DNA of 64,000 bases from Phycisphaerae bacterium. Lineage in GTDB: Bacteria; Planctomycetota; Phycisphaerae; Phycisphaerales; UBA1924. The stretch is taken from assembly GCA_030429705.1 (NCBI GenBank), contig JAUIES010000002.1, forward strand, positions 188,001-252,000. The letters run 5' to 3'. The notes below the pieces were generated by a model. It saw only the letters and a list, made by a program, of their open reading frames with translations. It had not been told where the DNA came from and searched no databases. The translations under genes were made by a program, and so were the position numbers. Below are positions 17,329 to 26,420 of the stretch, piece by piece. How positions within the stretch are numbered: the first letter of the stretch is position 1; every line of letters starts with the position of its first letter.

Positions 17329-17372
17329 GGTAACTAATAGGTTACCATATATTCTGCGTGTTGTCAAGTCAA
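17329..17372 (-). promoter_or_regulatory. Promoter with palindromic operator of the ArsR operon
   Basis: On the minus strand TTGACT (17372-17367), a 17-base spacer and TATGGT (17349-17344) make a sigma-70 promoter. A perfect inverted repeat GGTAAC-n6-GTTACC (17329-17346) overlaps the -10 and ends one base before the start codon at 17327. The leader would therefore be very short. A repressor bound at the palindrome would block both polymerase and ribosome. A second possible -35, TTGACA, begins 5 bases further in. Confidence 0.65.
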
Positions 17373-17498
17373 AAAATGTACGCACCGAGCGTGCGAACTG
17401 GGTATTGGCAGAGATTCCTTGCGTACAGGGTGCGATCGCGTTACTTTGAGTTGATTGATCGCCCTCGCAGCATTCCACGCACGAGCAGGGAGCAACTG

Positions 17499-18920
17499 AT
17501 GAAATCACAGGTCGTTGGAGCGCTGATCGGCGTGAGTACTGTTTCAGTCGTGGCGGCTCAGCCTGCTGGAGAGTGGATTGGTTGCCCCTGGGAGGGGACT
17601 TCCGCGCGTATTAATGCCGTGGTTTCGTGGGATCCGGATGGTTCCGGGCCTCTCGGATCGAGGATCATGATCGCGACCGAAGCCGGGGTCTTTTCGAAAG
17701 AGTCGGATGGCGTGATCCGTCAGATCGACCTGTTCGGTTTTCAGGGCGTGCGTGTCATTTCAATGACGACCTGGGATGACGATGGCGATGGACCGAACAG
17801 CGCGGGGCTCGTGGTGGCTGTACAAAACGAGATGTTCGGGCGAACCGACCTTTTCGCATTGTCGCTTTTGTCAACTGGCGGCTATGCGCCCCCTGTTCCG
17901 CTGGGCGGATTCAATAGTGATGTCCGCAGCATGACCGGCTATGACACCGATGGCGACGGCCTCGATGAACTCGTCGCGGTGGGGATCTTTGATGAAGTCG
18001 ATGGCAATCCACCGACGCCGGTGGCCAACTCTGCAGTCCTGGACGGCGGAGTCTGGAGCCAACTCGGTACGCCGCCCAACTCGACTTGTGAAGTGGCGAA
18101 GGTGCTCCCGTGTTCGCCCGACGACTCGGCTTTCCCGTGTGACGGCGATTCGACGCTCGTCATCGGCGGTTTTTTCTCAGAAGCGGGGGGGCAGAGTTGC
18201 CCGGGTGTCGCCTGTTGGGATGATATTGCCAGTGATTGGATTCCGTGTACCCGGGGATCGGCTCTCACTGGAACGACGGTCGTGCGTGATGTTGCCGGTT
18301 GGGATTCGCCTGATGGACATCAGTTGATCGTGGGCGGGCTAGGCATATTGATCGACGGCTTGCCCGCAGGCAATATAGCTCATTTTGACGGCACTTCGTG
18401 GCAGTCATTCGGGAATGGGACCTGGGGCGGTATCTCGGCGGTGACGACCTTTGATGTGGACGGCGATGGCACGGCAGAGCCGATCGTCGGCGCAATGATG
18501 AACCCCGGTCCAAACCTGTTTGAATACCAGATTCAATACTGGAATGGTGTCAATCTTGAACTGCTCGACAATGGAATCTTGGATACCAATGGCTTCGTCG
18601 ATGCAACGGATTTTCTCGTCCCAGATGTTGGGCGACGAGGAAATCAGCAGGCACAGTTGTTCGTGGTTGGGAGTTTCGACTTCGTCGATTCGGGTACGGT
18701 GGCTGAAAATCTGACGATCTGGATACCGGATCAAATCGGTGGGCCTTGCAATGATGCCGACTTTGCCAAGCCGTTCGGAACGCTCGATTTCTTCGATGTG
18801 CAGGTGTTCTTGAATTTGTTTGCGTTTGAAGATCTTGCAGCAGACCTGACCGGGGAGGGTGATTTCAACTTCTTTGATGTCCAGGCATTTCTGAACGCGT
18901 TTGCTGGTGGCTGCCCCTGA
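17499..18920 (+). CDS. Secreted protein with C-terminal GC-type dockerin-like domain
   Basis: A protein of 473 residues. It has a signal peptide (MKSQVVGALIGVSTVSVVAAQ) and a body with repeated VVSWDPDG, MTTWDDDGDGP, MTGYDTDGDGL and TTFDVDGDGT units, which look like Ca2+-binding propeller blades (FG-GAP/VCBS-like). The C-terminal domain has two FFDVQ-FLN-FA blocks, first with GTLDFFDVQVFLNLF then with FNFFDVQAFLNAFAGGCP. That paired domain is the dockerin-like 'GC-type' anchor typical of Phycisphaerae secreted proteins. The protein is predicted to be exported and surface attached. The ATG at 17499 follows GGGAGC and gives a proper signal peptide; an upstream start at 17358 does not. Confidence 0.85.
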   Translation: MKSQVVGALIGVSTVSVVAAQPAGEWIGCPWEGTSARINAVVSWDPDGSGPLGSRIMIATEAGVFSKESDGVIRQIDLFGFQGVRVISMTTWDDDGDGPNSAGLVVAVQNEMFGRTDLFALSLLSTGGYAPPVPLGGFNSDVRSMTGYDTDGDGLDELVAVGIFDEVDGNPPTPVANSAVLDGGVWSQLGTPPNSTCEVAKVLPCSPDDSAFPCDGDSTLVIGGFFSEAGGQSCPGVACWDDIASDWIPCTRGSALTGTTVVRDVAGWDSPDGHQLIVGGLGILIDGLPAGNIAHFDGTSWQSFGNGTWGGISAVTTFDVDGDGTAEPIVGAMMNPGPNLFEYQIQYWNGVNLELLDNGILDTNGFVDATDFLVPDVGRRGNQQAQLFVVGSFDFVDSGTVAENLTIWIPDQIGGPCNDADFAKPFGTLDFFDVQVFLNLFAFEDLAADLTGEGDFNFFDVQAFLNAFAGGCP

Positions 18921-18924
18921 TCGA

Positions 18925-19422
18925 TTATCCTTGACCGTCGACTTCGATCATCCACTCGAGCACCGCCGACTTGGGCAATGAATCAGCACCCAGTTGACGC
19001 AGCATGTTGATGCACTGCGCCCGATGGTGCATGCCATGCGTGGTCACATGGGTCAAGACAGCACCCCGGGTAAAGGTATAGGTGCGACCTCCTCGTTCGC
19101 CAGAGACGGATTCTTCGTGCGGATAGGCGGTTGCGAGCGCGGCGAAATCGTCAGCAATGTCAGCATGAAGCGATCGGAGATCGGCGACCGTGTAAGGGCC
19201 ACCCGCTTCGAGTCGGTCGCGTTGCGTTCGACCGGCAAGCAGATCGCTCCAGCCTCGCATCGCACCCAGAATATGGGTCGCGGTTGCGTGCAACGAACCC
19301 AAGCCCATTTCAAACTCTTGATGGAACTGTTCGGTCGTGAGGGGCGCACACGAGTCGAGCAGTTGTTCATTGGCCCAGCGATTTGACGAGATCAGAATTG
19401 CGGCGGGATCGGTGGATGGCAT
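18925..19422 (-). CDS. DinB/YfiT-like four-helix protein
   Basis: A protein of 165 residues of the DinB superfamily, with the helix-1 NRWANEQLLDSC pattern, HATATHILGAMRGWSDLL (His50 as probable first metal ligand) and LTHVTTHGMHHRAQ, which provides two or more further His ligands. Members of this family bind a divalent metal and act in varied thiol or damage-related reactions; the reaction here is not known. The ATG at 19422 is chosen because the upstream segment to 19479 does not fit the fold. It is convergent with the dockerin protein gene, five bases between stops. Confidence 0.82.
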   Translation of the reverse strand: MPSTDPAAILISSNRWANEQLLDSCAPLTTEQFHQEFEMGLGSLHATATHILGAMRGWSDLLAGRTQRDRLEAGGPYTVADLRSLHADIADDFAALATAYPHEESVSGERGGRTYTFTRGAVLTHVTTHGMHHRAQCINMLRQLGADSLPKSAVLEWMIEVDGQG

Positions 19423-19593
19423 GGCTGTACCTCTGAGAATGAACCGATGAGCGGTTTGCAGTCGCTGATGATCGAACACTTGACTTGACGAACGCCCGCA
19501 GGCTGCAAGAGTACAGGAAATCGCTGACGGGGAAAAGTATGGTCTTCATCTGTCATCTGTGTCGGATACTGTGATGTCAGTCTTGGAGTGTGC

Positions 19594-20544
19594 ATGATTG
19601 AGTTGAAATCCCTGACAAAGACATTTGGTGCCATCAAGGCTGTGGATGGCATCACGCTCGATGTGTCGCCGGGCGAGGTTCTCGGATTCCTCGGCCCGAA
19701 CGGCGCTGGCAAGAGCACCACAATGCGCATGGTGACTGGGTTCCTTCGGCCGAGTTCGGGCACTGCTCGTGTCGCGGGCCATGAGATCTCTGCTGAACCC
19801 ATGGCTGTCAAGCGTCACATTGGATACCTGCCTGAAGGGGCACCGGCATACCCAGACATGACCCCCGAGGGGTACTTGCGGTTTATCGCCGAGATCCGCG
19901 GTATCAAAGGGCGCGATCGCAAGAAACGAATCGCAGAGGTCGAGTCGCTCGTGCACCTGGAAGGTGTGATGCGGCAGCCCATCGAAACACTCAGTAAAGG
20001 CTACAAGCGGCGCGTCGGACTCGCGCAAGCCATCCTGCATGACCCGGATGTGCTGATCCTTGATGAACCTACCGATGGATTGGACCCAAATCAGAAGCAC
20101 GAGGTTCGTGCGTTGATTCGATCGATGGCCCGTGATAGCGCACGCCAAAAACTGATCGTGCTTTCGACGCACATTCTTGAAGAAGTGGATGCGGTCTGTT
20201 CGCGTGCGGTTGTGATTGCAAAAGGCCGCGTTGTTGCGGATGACACGCCGAGTGCGTTGCAGGCCCGCTCGAGATACCACAATGCTGTTGTCTTGTCGGT
20301 TCGTGGAGAGGTTGCCGGCATCGCGAATGCCATCAAATCACTGAAGTCCGTACAAGACTACGAGATGATCGAAGAAGGTGATGCTCATCTTCGGTGTCGG
20401 GTGATACCAACGACCGGCTCATTTATCATGCAAGAGGTTCGAGAAGTGCTGAACCGCCAGGGTTTCGATATTGACGAGATTCGTGTTGAACCAGGGCGGC
20501 TCGATGATGTATTCCGAAGCCTGACGGTGGGGGGTGCTGCATGA
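19594..20544 (+). CDS. ABC transporter ATP-binding protein, GldA-like
   Basis: An ABC ATPase of 316 residues. It has Walker A GPNGAGKST, the Q-loop region (here GYLPEGAPAYPDMT), signature LSKGYKRRVGLA, Walker B VLILDEPTDGLDP and the switch His in STHILEE. A C-terminal extension of about 90 residues resembles that of ABC-2 exporters of the GldA/NatA/CcmA type. It is the first gene of a four-gene operon with a permease (overlap ATGA), a GldG-like protein and a DUF4340 protein. The ATG at 19594 is preferred over an in-frame GTG at 19588 because GGAG is then correctly placed. Confidence 0.92.
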   Translation: MIELKSLTKTFGAIKAVDGITLDVSPGEVLGFLGPNGAGKSTTMRMVTGFLRPSSGTARVAGHEISAEPMAVKRHIGYLPEGAPAYPDMTPEGYLRFIAEIRGIKGRDRKKRIAEVESLVHLEGVMRQPIETLSKGYKRRVGLAQAILHDPDVLILDEPTDGLDPNQKHEVRALIRSMARDSARQKLIVLSTHILEEVDAVCSRAVVIAKGRVVADDTPSALQARSRYHNAVVLSVRGEVAGIANAIKSLKSVQDYEMIEEGDAHLRCRVIPTTGSFIMQEVREVLNRQGFDIDEIRVEPGRLDDVFRSLTVGGAA

Positions 20545-21281
20545 GAGCATTGCTTGCCATCTTCAAGCGTGAGTTGGGAGGATACTTCATCACGCCGGTC
20601 GCCTATGTGTTTATCGTTATTTTTCTCGTGATGACGGGCGTGTTCACTTTCAGTGAGTCGTTCGGCGGATTCTTCGCCCAGCGGCAAGCATCGTTGCAGT
20701 CGTTTTTTACTTTCCATCCGTGGCTGTACCTGTTCCTGATTCCGGCGATCTCCATGCGTCTCTGGGCTGAGGAACACAGGAGCGGGACGATTGAGTTGTT
20801 GATGACGCTTCCGGTTCCGCTGTGGTCAACGGTTGTGGGAAAGTTCGCCGCTGCGTGGGCGTTCGCGGGGATCGCACTTGCGCTCACCTTTCCGATGTGG
20901 ATGACGGTCAACTTTCTCGGGGATCCTGACAACGGCGTTATTTTTGCCAGTTACATAGGCAGTTTTGTGCTGGCCGGCGGATTCCTGGCGATCGGATCGT
21001 GTATTTCTGCAGCGACCAAGAGTCAGGTCATCGCGTTCGTTTTAAGTGTGGTGGTCTGCTTCGCGTTTCTGCTCGCCGGTCATTCGCCAGTGGTTGGGTT
21101 TTTTCAATCGTGGGCACCAAACTTTGTCGTGAGTGCGGTGGAGGGATTCAGTTTTCTCACGCACTATCAGGCGATTAGCAAAGGCGTGCTCGATGCCCGC
21201 GATGTGATCTTCTTTGCAAGCCTGATCAGTCTGGCGCTCGTCGCCAACGGCATTCTTCTTGAACTACGCAAGGGCTCGTAA
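20541..21281 (+). CDS. ABC-2 type permease, GldF-like
   Basis: A permease of 246 residues with six transmembrane segments. The first cytoplasmic stretch LLAIFKRELGGYFITPVAYV and the segment PAISMRLWAEEHRSGTIELLMTLPV are typical for the GldF/NosY-like ABC-2 permeases. It overlaps the ATPase gene by four bases and is followed by the GldG-like gene after 13 bases. The transported substrate is not known. In Bacteroidetes the same gene set is linked to gliding and secretion; in planctomycetes it is found without gliding genes. Confidence 0.9.
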   Translation: MRALLAIFKRELGGYFITPVAYVFIVIFLVMTGVFTFSESFGGFFAQRQASLQSFFTFHPWLYLFLIPAISMRLWAEEHRSGTIELLMTLPVPLWSTVVGKFAAAWAFAGIALALTFPMWMTVNFLGDPDNGVIFASYIGSFVLAGGFLAIGSCISAATKSQVIAFVLSVVVCFAFLLAGHSPVVGFFQSWAPNFVVSAVEGFSFLTHYQAISKGVLDARDVIFFASLISLALVANGILLELRKGS

Positions 21282-21294
21282 CGGGAGAACACGC

Positions 21295-23199
21295 ATGAAT
21301 ACACGAATTCTCTCAGTCATCGGTTTAGTCGCTGTGGTGGTTGCGTTCTTCGCGATCAATCTCCTGGTTGGATCATCCCTACGATCGGTGCGGCTGGACC
21401 TGACTGAAGACAAGTTGTACACCCTGCCGGTTGGTGCAAGCAACATCGCTCGTGATGTTGAAGAGCCGCTCACGGTCAAGTTGTACTTCTCGCGTCAGTT
21501 GGCGACCGGCATACCTGCGTTGATGAGTTACGCTCAACGCGTCGAAGATACGCTGCGCGAGTTCGAGCGCAACTCGAACGGCGGCATCCGACTCGAAGTC
21601 ATCGATCCTGAACCGTTCACCGACGAAGAACTCGAGGCTGCTGCCGCCGGCCTGCACGGGCAACCGGCAAACGCCGCGGGCGAAATGTTGTATTTCGGGA
21701 TGGTCGCAACCAACTCGACCGATGGACGCGAGGTGATCCCCGTGTTCAACCCGGCGGACGAACGGATACTCAACTATGAACTCGCGCGCCGGTTTTATAC
21801 CCTGAGTCATCCAAACCGCCCGAAAATTGCGATCATGAGTGGGTTGCCGATCTTTGGTGACGAAGGCAATCAGTTGACCGGCGAGCAGCCATCGCCGCCA
21901 TGGCAGGTCGTCGCCGGTCTGCAAGCGATGTATGAAGTTGAAGAAGCGCCGACTGACGGCACATTGATCAATCCGGAGGTCGGATTGCTGTTTGTTGTTT
22001 TCCCGCGCAACTTTTCTGCTTACGCGTGGTATGCGATCGATCAGTTTGTGATGCGCGGCGGGCGCGTCATTTTCGCAGTTGATCCACACTGCATGAACTA
22101 CTTCCCACCCGAAACGGCGCAGAATCAGTCGGCGCTTTTTGCAGCCGACCGTTCGGCAGATCTCGGGCCGCTTGGTCAGGCATGGGGTGTCAATCTCGTA
22201 CGCGGTGAAGTCGTTGCCGATCAGGTGAGCGCGGTCAGTGTGCCTGCACCTGACCGATCTGGACGCATGGTCAGTTATGTCGTGTTCCTGCTGCTGACTG
22301 ATGACAGCATTGCAGATGATGATCCCGTCGTTGCTTCGCTTGGAACAATGACAACCCAGGCACCCGGGCATCTCGCTTTTGAAGAGGATGCGCAGTTGCG
22401 TTCGAGTTGGATTGTGCAGACCACCGCTGAATCGATGACCATCCCGGTGGAGAAGATCAAGTACCCGGATCCCGACGCGTTGGTGCGTGACTTTGTCCCG
22501 AGCGGTTCGCATCTCCCGATTGTGACGCGTTTGACCGGCTCACTGGCATCGGCCTTCCCGGATGGTCCGCCCCCAGGTTCTGCACACGACGGGGCGCAGC
22601 ATCTTGGTGCGACCGATGCGCCCGCCGAGTTCATCGTCCTGACCGATGTTGACATGCTTGCTGATTCGGCGTGGGTTCGCCCGATTCAGATTGGCGGGCA
22701 GATCATCGGCCAGCAGCCCTTCGCGGACAACGGCTCACTCATTCTCAATGCGGCAGAGAACCTGCTCGGCTCATCCGATCTCACATCGATTCGGGCCAGT
22801 GCCGCTTCTGTCCGGACCTTCACGCGGGTTGAGGAACTGCAACGATCAGCAGAAAAACAGTACCTTGCCGAACGCGATCGCATCCAGGCAGAACTGCAGG
22901 CGGTCGAGCAACGCATCAATGCGTTGTTACGCGGGCAGGGTGATGCCGAGGTGATGCTCACACCCGAGATTCAAGCCGAACTCGATCGAGCCCGCGAAAG
23001 CCAGGCAGCGTCGCGCAAAAAACTTCGTGAAGTTCAGCACAAGCTCAATGAAGATGTGGAGCGTCTGGATGTGCAGATGAGGCTCATCAATATCGCATTG
23101 GTGCCAGCCGCGGTTGTTGCGTTTGCCGTGGGACTCGCGGGCTACTCGCGCGTTCGCCGCCGGCTCGACCGAGCGGGTTCGGCAGGAGGCAAGGCATGA
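21295..23199 (+). CDS. GldG-like ABC transporter accessory protein
   Basis: A protein of 634 residues with one N-terminal transmembrane helix (about 5-27), a large extracytoplasmic region and a C-terminal transmembrane helix (about 600-622). Diagnostic features are SLRSVRLDLTEDKLYTLPVG after helix 1 and VKLYFSRQLATGIPALMSYAQRV, which belong to the GldG / ABC-type uncharacterised transport (Gldg) domain. A coiled coil precedes the last helix. It is located between the permease and the DUF4340 gene, with ATGA overlap at its end. The ATG at 21295 follows GGGAGA; an upstream start would overlap the permease. Confidence 0.88.
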   Translation: MNTRILSVIGLVAVVVAFFAINLLVGSSLRSVRLDLTEDKLYTLPVGASNIARDVEEPLTVKLYFSRQLATGIPALMSYAQRVEDTLREFERNSNGGIRLEVIDPEPFTDEELEAAAAGLHGQPANAAGEMLYFGMVATNSTDGREVIPVFNPADERILNYELARRFYTLSHPNRPKIAIMSGLPIFGDEGNQLTGEQPSPPWQVVAGLQAMYEVEEAPTDGTLINPEVGLLFVVFPRNFSAYAWYAIDQFVMRGGRVIFAVDPHCMNYFPPETAQNQSALFAADRSADLGPLGQAWGVNLVRGEVVADQVSAVSVPAPDRSGRMVSYVVFLLLTDDSIADDDPVVASLGTMTTQAPGHLAFEEDAQLRSSWIVQTTAESMTIPVEKIKYPDPDALVRDFVPSGSHLPIVTRLTGSLASAFPDGPPPGSAHDGAQHLGATDAPAEFIVLTDVDMLADSAWVRPIQIGGQIIGQQPFADNGSLILNAAENLLGSSDLTSIRASAASVRTFTRVEELQRSAEKQYLAERDRIQAELQAVEQRINALLRGQGDAEVMLTPEIQAELDRARESQAASRKKLREVQHKLNEDVERLDVQMRLINIALVPAAVVAFAVGLAGYSRVRRRLDRAGSAGGKA

Positions 23200-24257
23200 A
23201 CAGCCGTCTCATCATCGGATTTGCATTTGTGGCCGTCTTCTTGGGCGCAGTCGGATGGTATGTTGTCAGTCAATCCGGTTCGAACTCCGCTTCAACCGAT
23301 CCGGCGTTACTACTGCCTGATCTCGCAGCAGCGGTTGAAGATGTCGATTCGATTGATATCGAAACGCAGGTGGCATCGCTACGGATTGAGCGGTCGCCGA
23401 GCGGTTGGATCTTGCCAAACAAGACCGGCGTGGCTGCTCTCGAAGACAAAGTGCGAGCGATTTTGATTGGCCTGTCAGATCTCAAGGGGATCGAGCCAAA
23501 GACCAGTCTTCCCGAGAACTATGCACGCATCGGCGTTGATGATCTTTCCGCAGAGAATTCACGCGCCACGCGGGTGACACTGCGTCAGGATGATGGCACC
23601 GTTGTGGGTCAGGTCATCGTGGGGCTGTATGCACCGAGTCGAGCGACCGGGCGGACGAGGTTCGTGCGACGAGCGGACGATGCGCAGTCCTGGCTGGTCG
23701 AGGCCAACTTCGATGTTTCTGCGGTGGTATCACAGTGGGTCGACCGAACGCTGATGCGCATCGACGGATCGCGCATCGAGAGTCTCGTCATCACGCATCC
23801 CGATGGCAACGAGTTTGTCATCTCGCGCCCGACACCCGAAGAGGAAAATTTCTCAGTCGAGCCGATGCGACCGACCGAACAACTGCGCAACCCGGCGATC
23901 GCCAACCCTATTACGCGTTCACTGACCAATCTCATGTTCGAGGATGTGCGGCCGATCAGCGAAGCGACGCAGGATCCGTCAACGGTTTCGGTCATCTTTG
24001 AGACTTTCGACGGACTCGTGATCTCGCTGCACATCGGCGACGAAGAGGGCGTGCGCTGGACGACAGTGTCGATCTCGGCGAGCGGCGATGCATATGACGA
24101 AGCGGAGTTAGCCTCGATTCAGGATCGCATCGCTGGAAGGCAGTTCGCACTCCCGAAATGGGCCGCCACGAATCTGACGAAGCGTTCGACTGACTTCCTG
24201 GTCGAACCCGAAGCTGCGATCGAGGGGGTTCTTCCCGCGATTGATCCGGGGGGGTGA
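23196..24257 (+). CDS. DUF4340 domain protein, partner of the Gld-like ABC system
   Basis: A protein of 353 residues with an N-terminal transmembrane helix (about 5-25) and an extracytoplasmic part of beta-alpha-beta repeats typical for DUF4340: VDSIDIETQVASLRIERSPS followed by GWILPN, and later DGSRIESLVITHPDGNEFVI, where a second repeat starts. It overlaps the GldG-like gene by four bases. DUF4340 proteins follow GldG-like genes in many planctomycetes and other bacteria and are presumed periplasmic or lipoprotein-like components of the same ABC complex; the biochemical role is not known. Confidence 0.85.
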   Translation: MNSRLIIGFAFVAVFLGAVGWYVVSQSGSNSASTDPALLLPDLAAAVEDVDSIDIETQVASLRIERSPSGWILPNKTGVAALEDKVRAILIGLSDLKGIEPKTSLPENYARIGVDDLSAENSRATRVTLRQDDGTVVGQVIVGLYAPSRATGRTRFVRRADDAQSWLVEANFDVSAVVSQWVDRTLMRIDGSRIESLVITHPDGNEFVISRPTPEEENFSVEPMRPTEQLRNPAIANPITRSLTNLMFEDVRPISEATQDPSTVSVIFETFDGLVISLHIGDEEGVRWTTVSISASGDAYDEAELASIQDRIAGRQFALPKWAATNLTKRSTDFLVEPEAAIEGVLPAIDPGG

Positions 24258-24334
24258 GCGGTCAGCACAATGGGCCGATTGATGCTGCATCAGTTTGTGC
24301 GGTCGAAGTCGATTTCAACGAGGAAGGAACAGGT

Positions 24335-24697
24335 ATGATCAAGTTCGTCATGTGTCTGTGTCGTCACCCGGAGATGACGCGTGAGCAGTTTCAGGATTAC
24401 TGGGTCAACAAGCATGGCCCCTTTTTCCAGCAGCACGCCGGGGATATGCGGTCGAAGCGGTATGTGCAGTCGATCACGCTGGACACCCCGCTCAATGAAG
24501 CCCTCAGAGAATCCAGAGGGATGCTCCCCGCCTACGACGGTGTCGCGGAGGTCTGGTTCGAATCTGAGGACGACATGGTCGCGGCCATGAGTACACCAGA
24601 GGGTCAGGCATTGAGTGCGGCTCTGCTTGCAGACGAGCAGAACTTTGTCGATCATTCGAAGTCCACCGCCTTCATCGTCAGGGAAAACGAGTTGTAG
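24335..24697 (+). CDS. EthD-domain protein
   Basis: A protein of 120 residues of the dimeric alpha/beta barrel superfamily with the EthD pattern: MIKFVMCLCRHPEMTREQFQ, then a YWxxKHGP box (YWVNKHGPFFQQH), and a C-terminal FVDHSKSTAFIV strand. EthD was first found with ethyl-tert-butyl-ether degradation genes, but most members are of unknown function. The ATG at 24335 has GAGGAAGG before it. It is 77 bases downstream of the ABC operon and may be read through from it. Confidence 0.85.
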   Translation: MIKFVMCLCRHPEMTREQFQDYWVNKHGPFFQQHAGDMRSKRYVQSITLDTPLNEALRESRGMLPAYDGVAEVWFESEDDMVAAMSTPEGQALSAALLADEQNFVDHSKSTAFIVRENEL

Positions 24698-24820
24698 GAG
24701 CGGGTCCTTGAACGGTCGCGCAGCCGGTCGCGATGAATCGCGGCAAGGTCCGCTTTTGTGCGCGAGGATGTTGTGGGCACTCAACGAGGGGGTAATTGCG
24801 GGATATGGCGCTCTTCCATC

Positions 24821-25009
24821 GCTCGATGGAACGATCCAAGCGCTCGATGGAAGAGCGCAAGCGCTCGATGGAGGAGCGCGACGGCTCGATGGAACTATGA
24901 AAGCGCTCGATGGAACGCTTCGATCGCTCGATGGAAGAGCGCGACCGCTCGATCGGAGAGCGCCATCGCCCGCTGGGACGGCTCCATCGCACGCTTGAAT
25001 CCTGCCATA
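24821..25009. repeat. 21-bp tandem repeat array, nine degenerate units
   Basis: Nine consecutive units of exactly 21 bases start at 24821, 24842, 24863, 24884, 24905, 24926, 24947, 24968 and 24989. The core is GCTCGATGGAAGAGCGCnAnC. Units 1 to 6 share GCTCGATGG; unit 7 varies at one position; units 8 and 9 are more diverged. A further weak unit may precede at 24800. Because 21 is a multiple of three and the units lack stops, several frames on both strands are open and spell heptapeptide repeats. None has a convincing start site, so I call it non-coding or undecided. Confidence 0.85.
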
Positions 25010-25365
25010 TCACCGCGAAGAGCCTCGCAACCGCGATCGGACCATTCGAGGCCGCGTTGGACCCGTTCCAGAGCCCGAAACCGAACCCCCCCAAACCAGT
25101 GGCGCAATAACTGCCGAGGTGAGGGAACCAGATGGCAGACTTCCAGATTGTCAGATTCAAAGCGATAATTCTTTGTCTGCTGCAGCGGGTGCCATCGTCA
25201 TGTCTTCAAGGCCATGACGGGGTGTTCGATCATGGCCATGCAGAGCCATGACCATGGCACCCGGCTGTGGCACGGGTCAGTGGGCCAGTCGCATCAACAG
25301 ACTTCGGTGCCAGCCTGCTACGGTCCAATTAAAATCGTGGAACTTCAAGGAACATCTTTGCCGCT
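25010..25365. other. Intergenic sequence between the repeat array and the lipoprotein gene
   Basis: No gene or RNA is recognised. Between 25205 and 25260 the short words GGCCATG and CATGGCC/CCATG recur several times, giving small overlapping palindromes. There is no clear terminator for the minus-strand lipoprotein gene. Confidence 0.5.
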
Positions 25366-26346
25366 CTACCATTCAATACTAGTGTCTTTAGTTGCATCGC
25401 CCCATCCAAAATCATGACTAAGAGCTACTTTAAACACACTATCATCTTGAATATAGTAGTACTCCCAACCGTCAGAGATTGCAACCAGCGCAAGAGGTAC
25501 CATTTCTGAGTCTTCATACTTGCTAATCAGTTTTCCTCTCGAGTACACAGCTGCAACCTCATCGCAAACGACAAGTAAATGGTCATCATCAACTTCAATC
25601 GGATCCGCCAAATGACAACACGCAATAATACTATTTTTTGTTACTATCTCGGACTTGACAGTTGATGAGACCAACTCGCCATCATGGAAGCACTCAATGC
25701 GTCGTCCATGTATGTCGTCAAGTGGAGCAAATTTGTGTTCACTCCACTTGTCGTTCTGTAGTTTAAACTTTCTAAAATTCGAACCTGCTTCACGAGTCAC
25801 GAACGCCTCATCAGATTCCCAAACAGTCTTCCCTGGCGATGTGTAGTCAAATGTACTACGCACTGTATTTGTATTGACATCCCATACTTCCAACACAAAC
25901 TCTCGGTTCCGGCTGACACTCCAGCTGACGAGAACTGAACCTGATGGTGACAACGAAACAGCTGTTGATTCTTTAGAAAAAGTAGCGGCAGGTATCTCTG
26001 TCGATCCAAACTGTTCGTTAGTCCAATTAAAAATAGAAACAGGTCTGTCGTCAGCTCCTAATGCAAACATACTCGCTCCCGTTGACAAAGCGTATTCGGA
26101 TCGATGAGCCGGCGGTATGCCATCGCGAACAATTCCAGATGATAAATTAATTACTCGGCCACCAGACAGCAATACCAAATGGTGACTGATTGGCTTTCTA
26201 GGAACCATCACTCTTATGTCTCCGGACGACTCCCCATCTCTGCTGCAATGAACAATGTCCGTTCTGCCGCCGTCGCAACCAAACAATGTGCTGATAACAA
26301 GTAATAAATACAATGCGAAAAACAACAAGTGATTAAAATTGTTCAT
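25366..26346 (-). CDS. AT-rich putative lipoprotein with WD40-like repeats
   Basis: A protein of 326 residues. The N-terminus is hydrophobic and ends in a lipobox (LVISTLFGC, Cys22 or so), so the protein is predicted to be lipid-anchored. The rest has strands like SPSGSVLVSWSVSRNREFVL followed by EVWDVNTNTVRSTFDY, which resemble WD40/propeller blades. The gene is clearly richer in A and T than its neighbours and uses rarer codons, suggesting recent acquisition. The ATG at 26346 is chosen for the lipoprotein signal. A perfect extended -10 element lies about 75 bases upstream. I do not recognise a specific family. Confidence 0.7.
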   Translation of the reverse strand: MNNFNHLLFFALYLLLVISTLFGCDGGRTDIVHCSRDGESSGDIRVMVPRKPISHHLVLLSGGRVINLSSGIVRDGIPPAHRSEYALSTGASMFALGADDRPVSIFNWTNEQFGSTEIPAATFSKESTAVSLSPSGSVLVSWSVSRNREFVLEVWDVNTNTVRSTFDYTSPGKTVWESDEAFVTREAGSNFRKFKLQNDKWSEHKFAPLDDIHGRRIECFHDGELVSSTVKSEIVTKNSIIACCHLADPIEVDDDHLLVVCDEVAAVYSRGKLISKYEDSEMVPLALVAISDGWEYYYIQDDSVFKVALSHDFGWGDATKDTSIEW

Positions 26347-26420
26347 AATTACAATCAAAAATGTCAATTGGAAGAACCAGATCCGGACGGAGAAGGTGCC
26401 GCTCCAACCCCAGTCCATGG

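Noticed and set aside
24678-25168. Overlapping open frames on both strands through the 21-bp tandem array
   Set aside because: They stay open only because the repeat period is a multiple of three; no ribosome-binding site, no signal, and several mutually exclusive frames look equally good.
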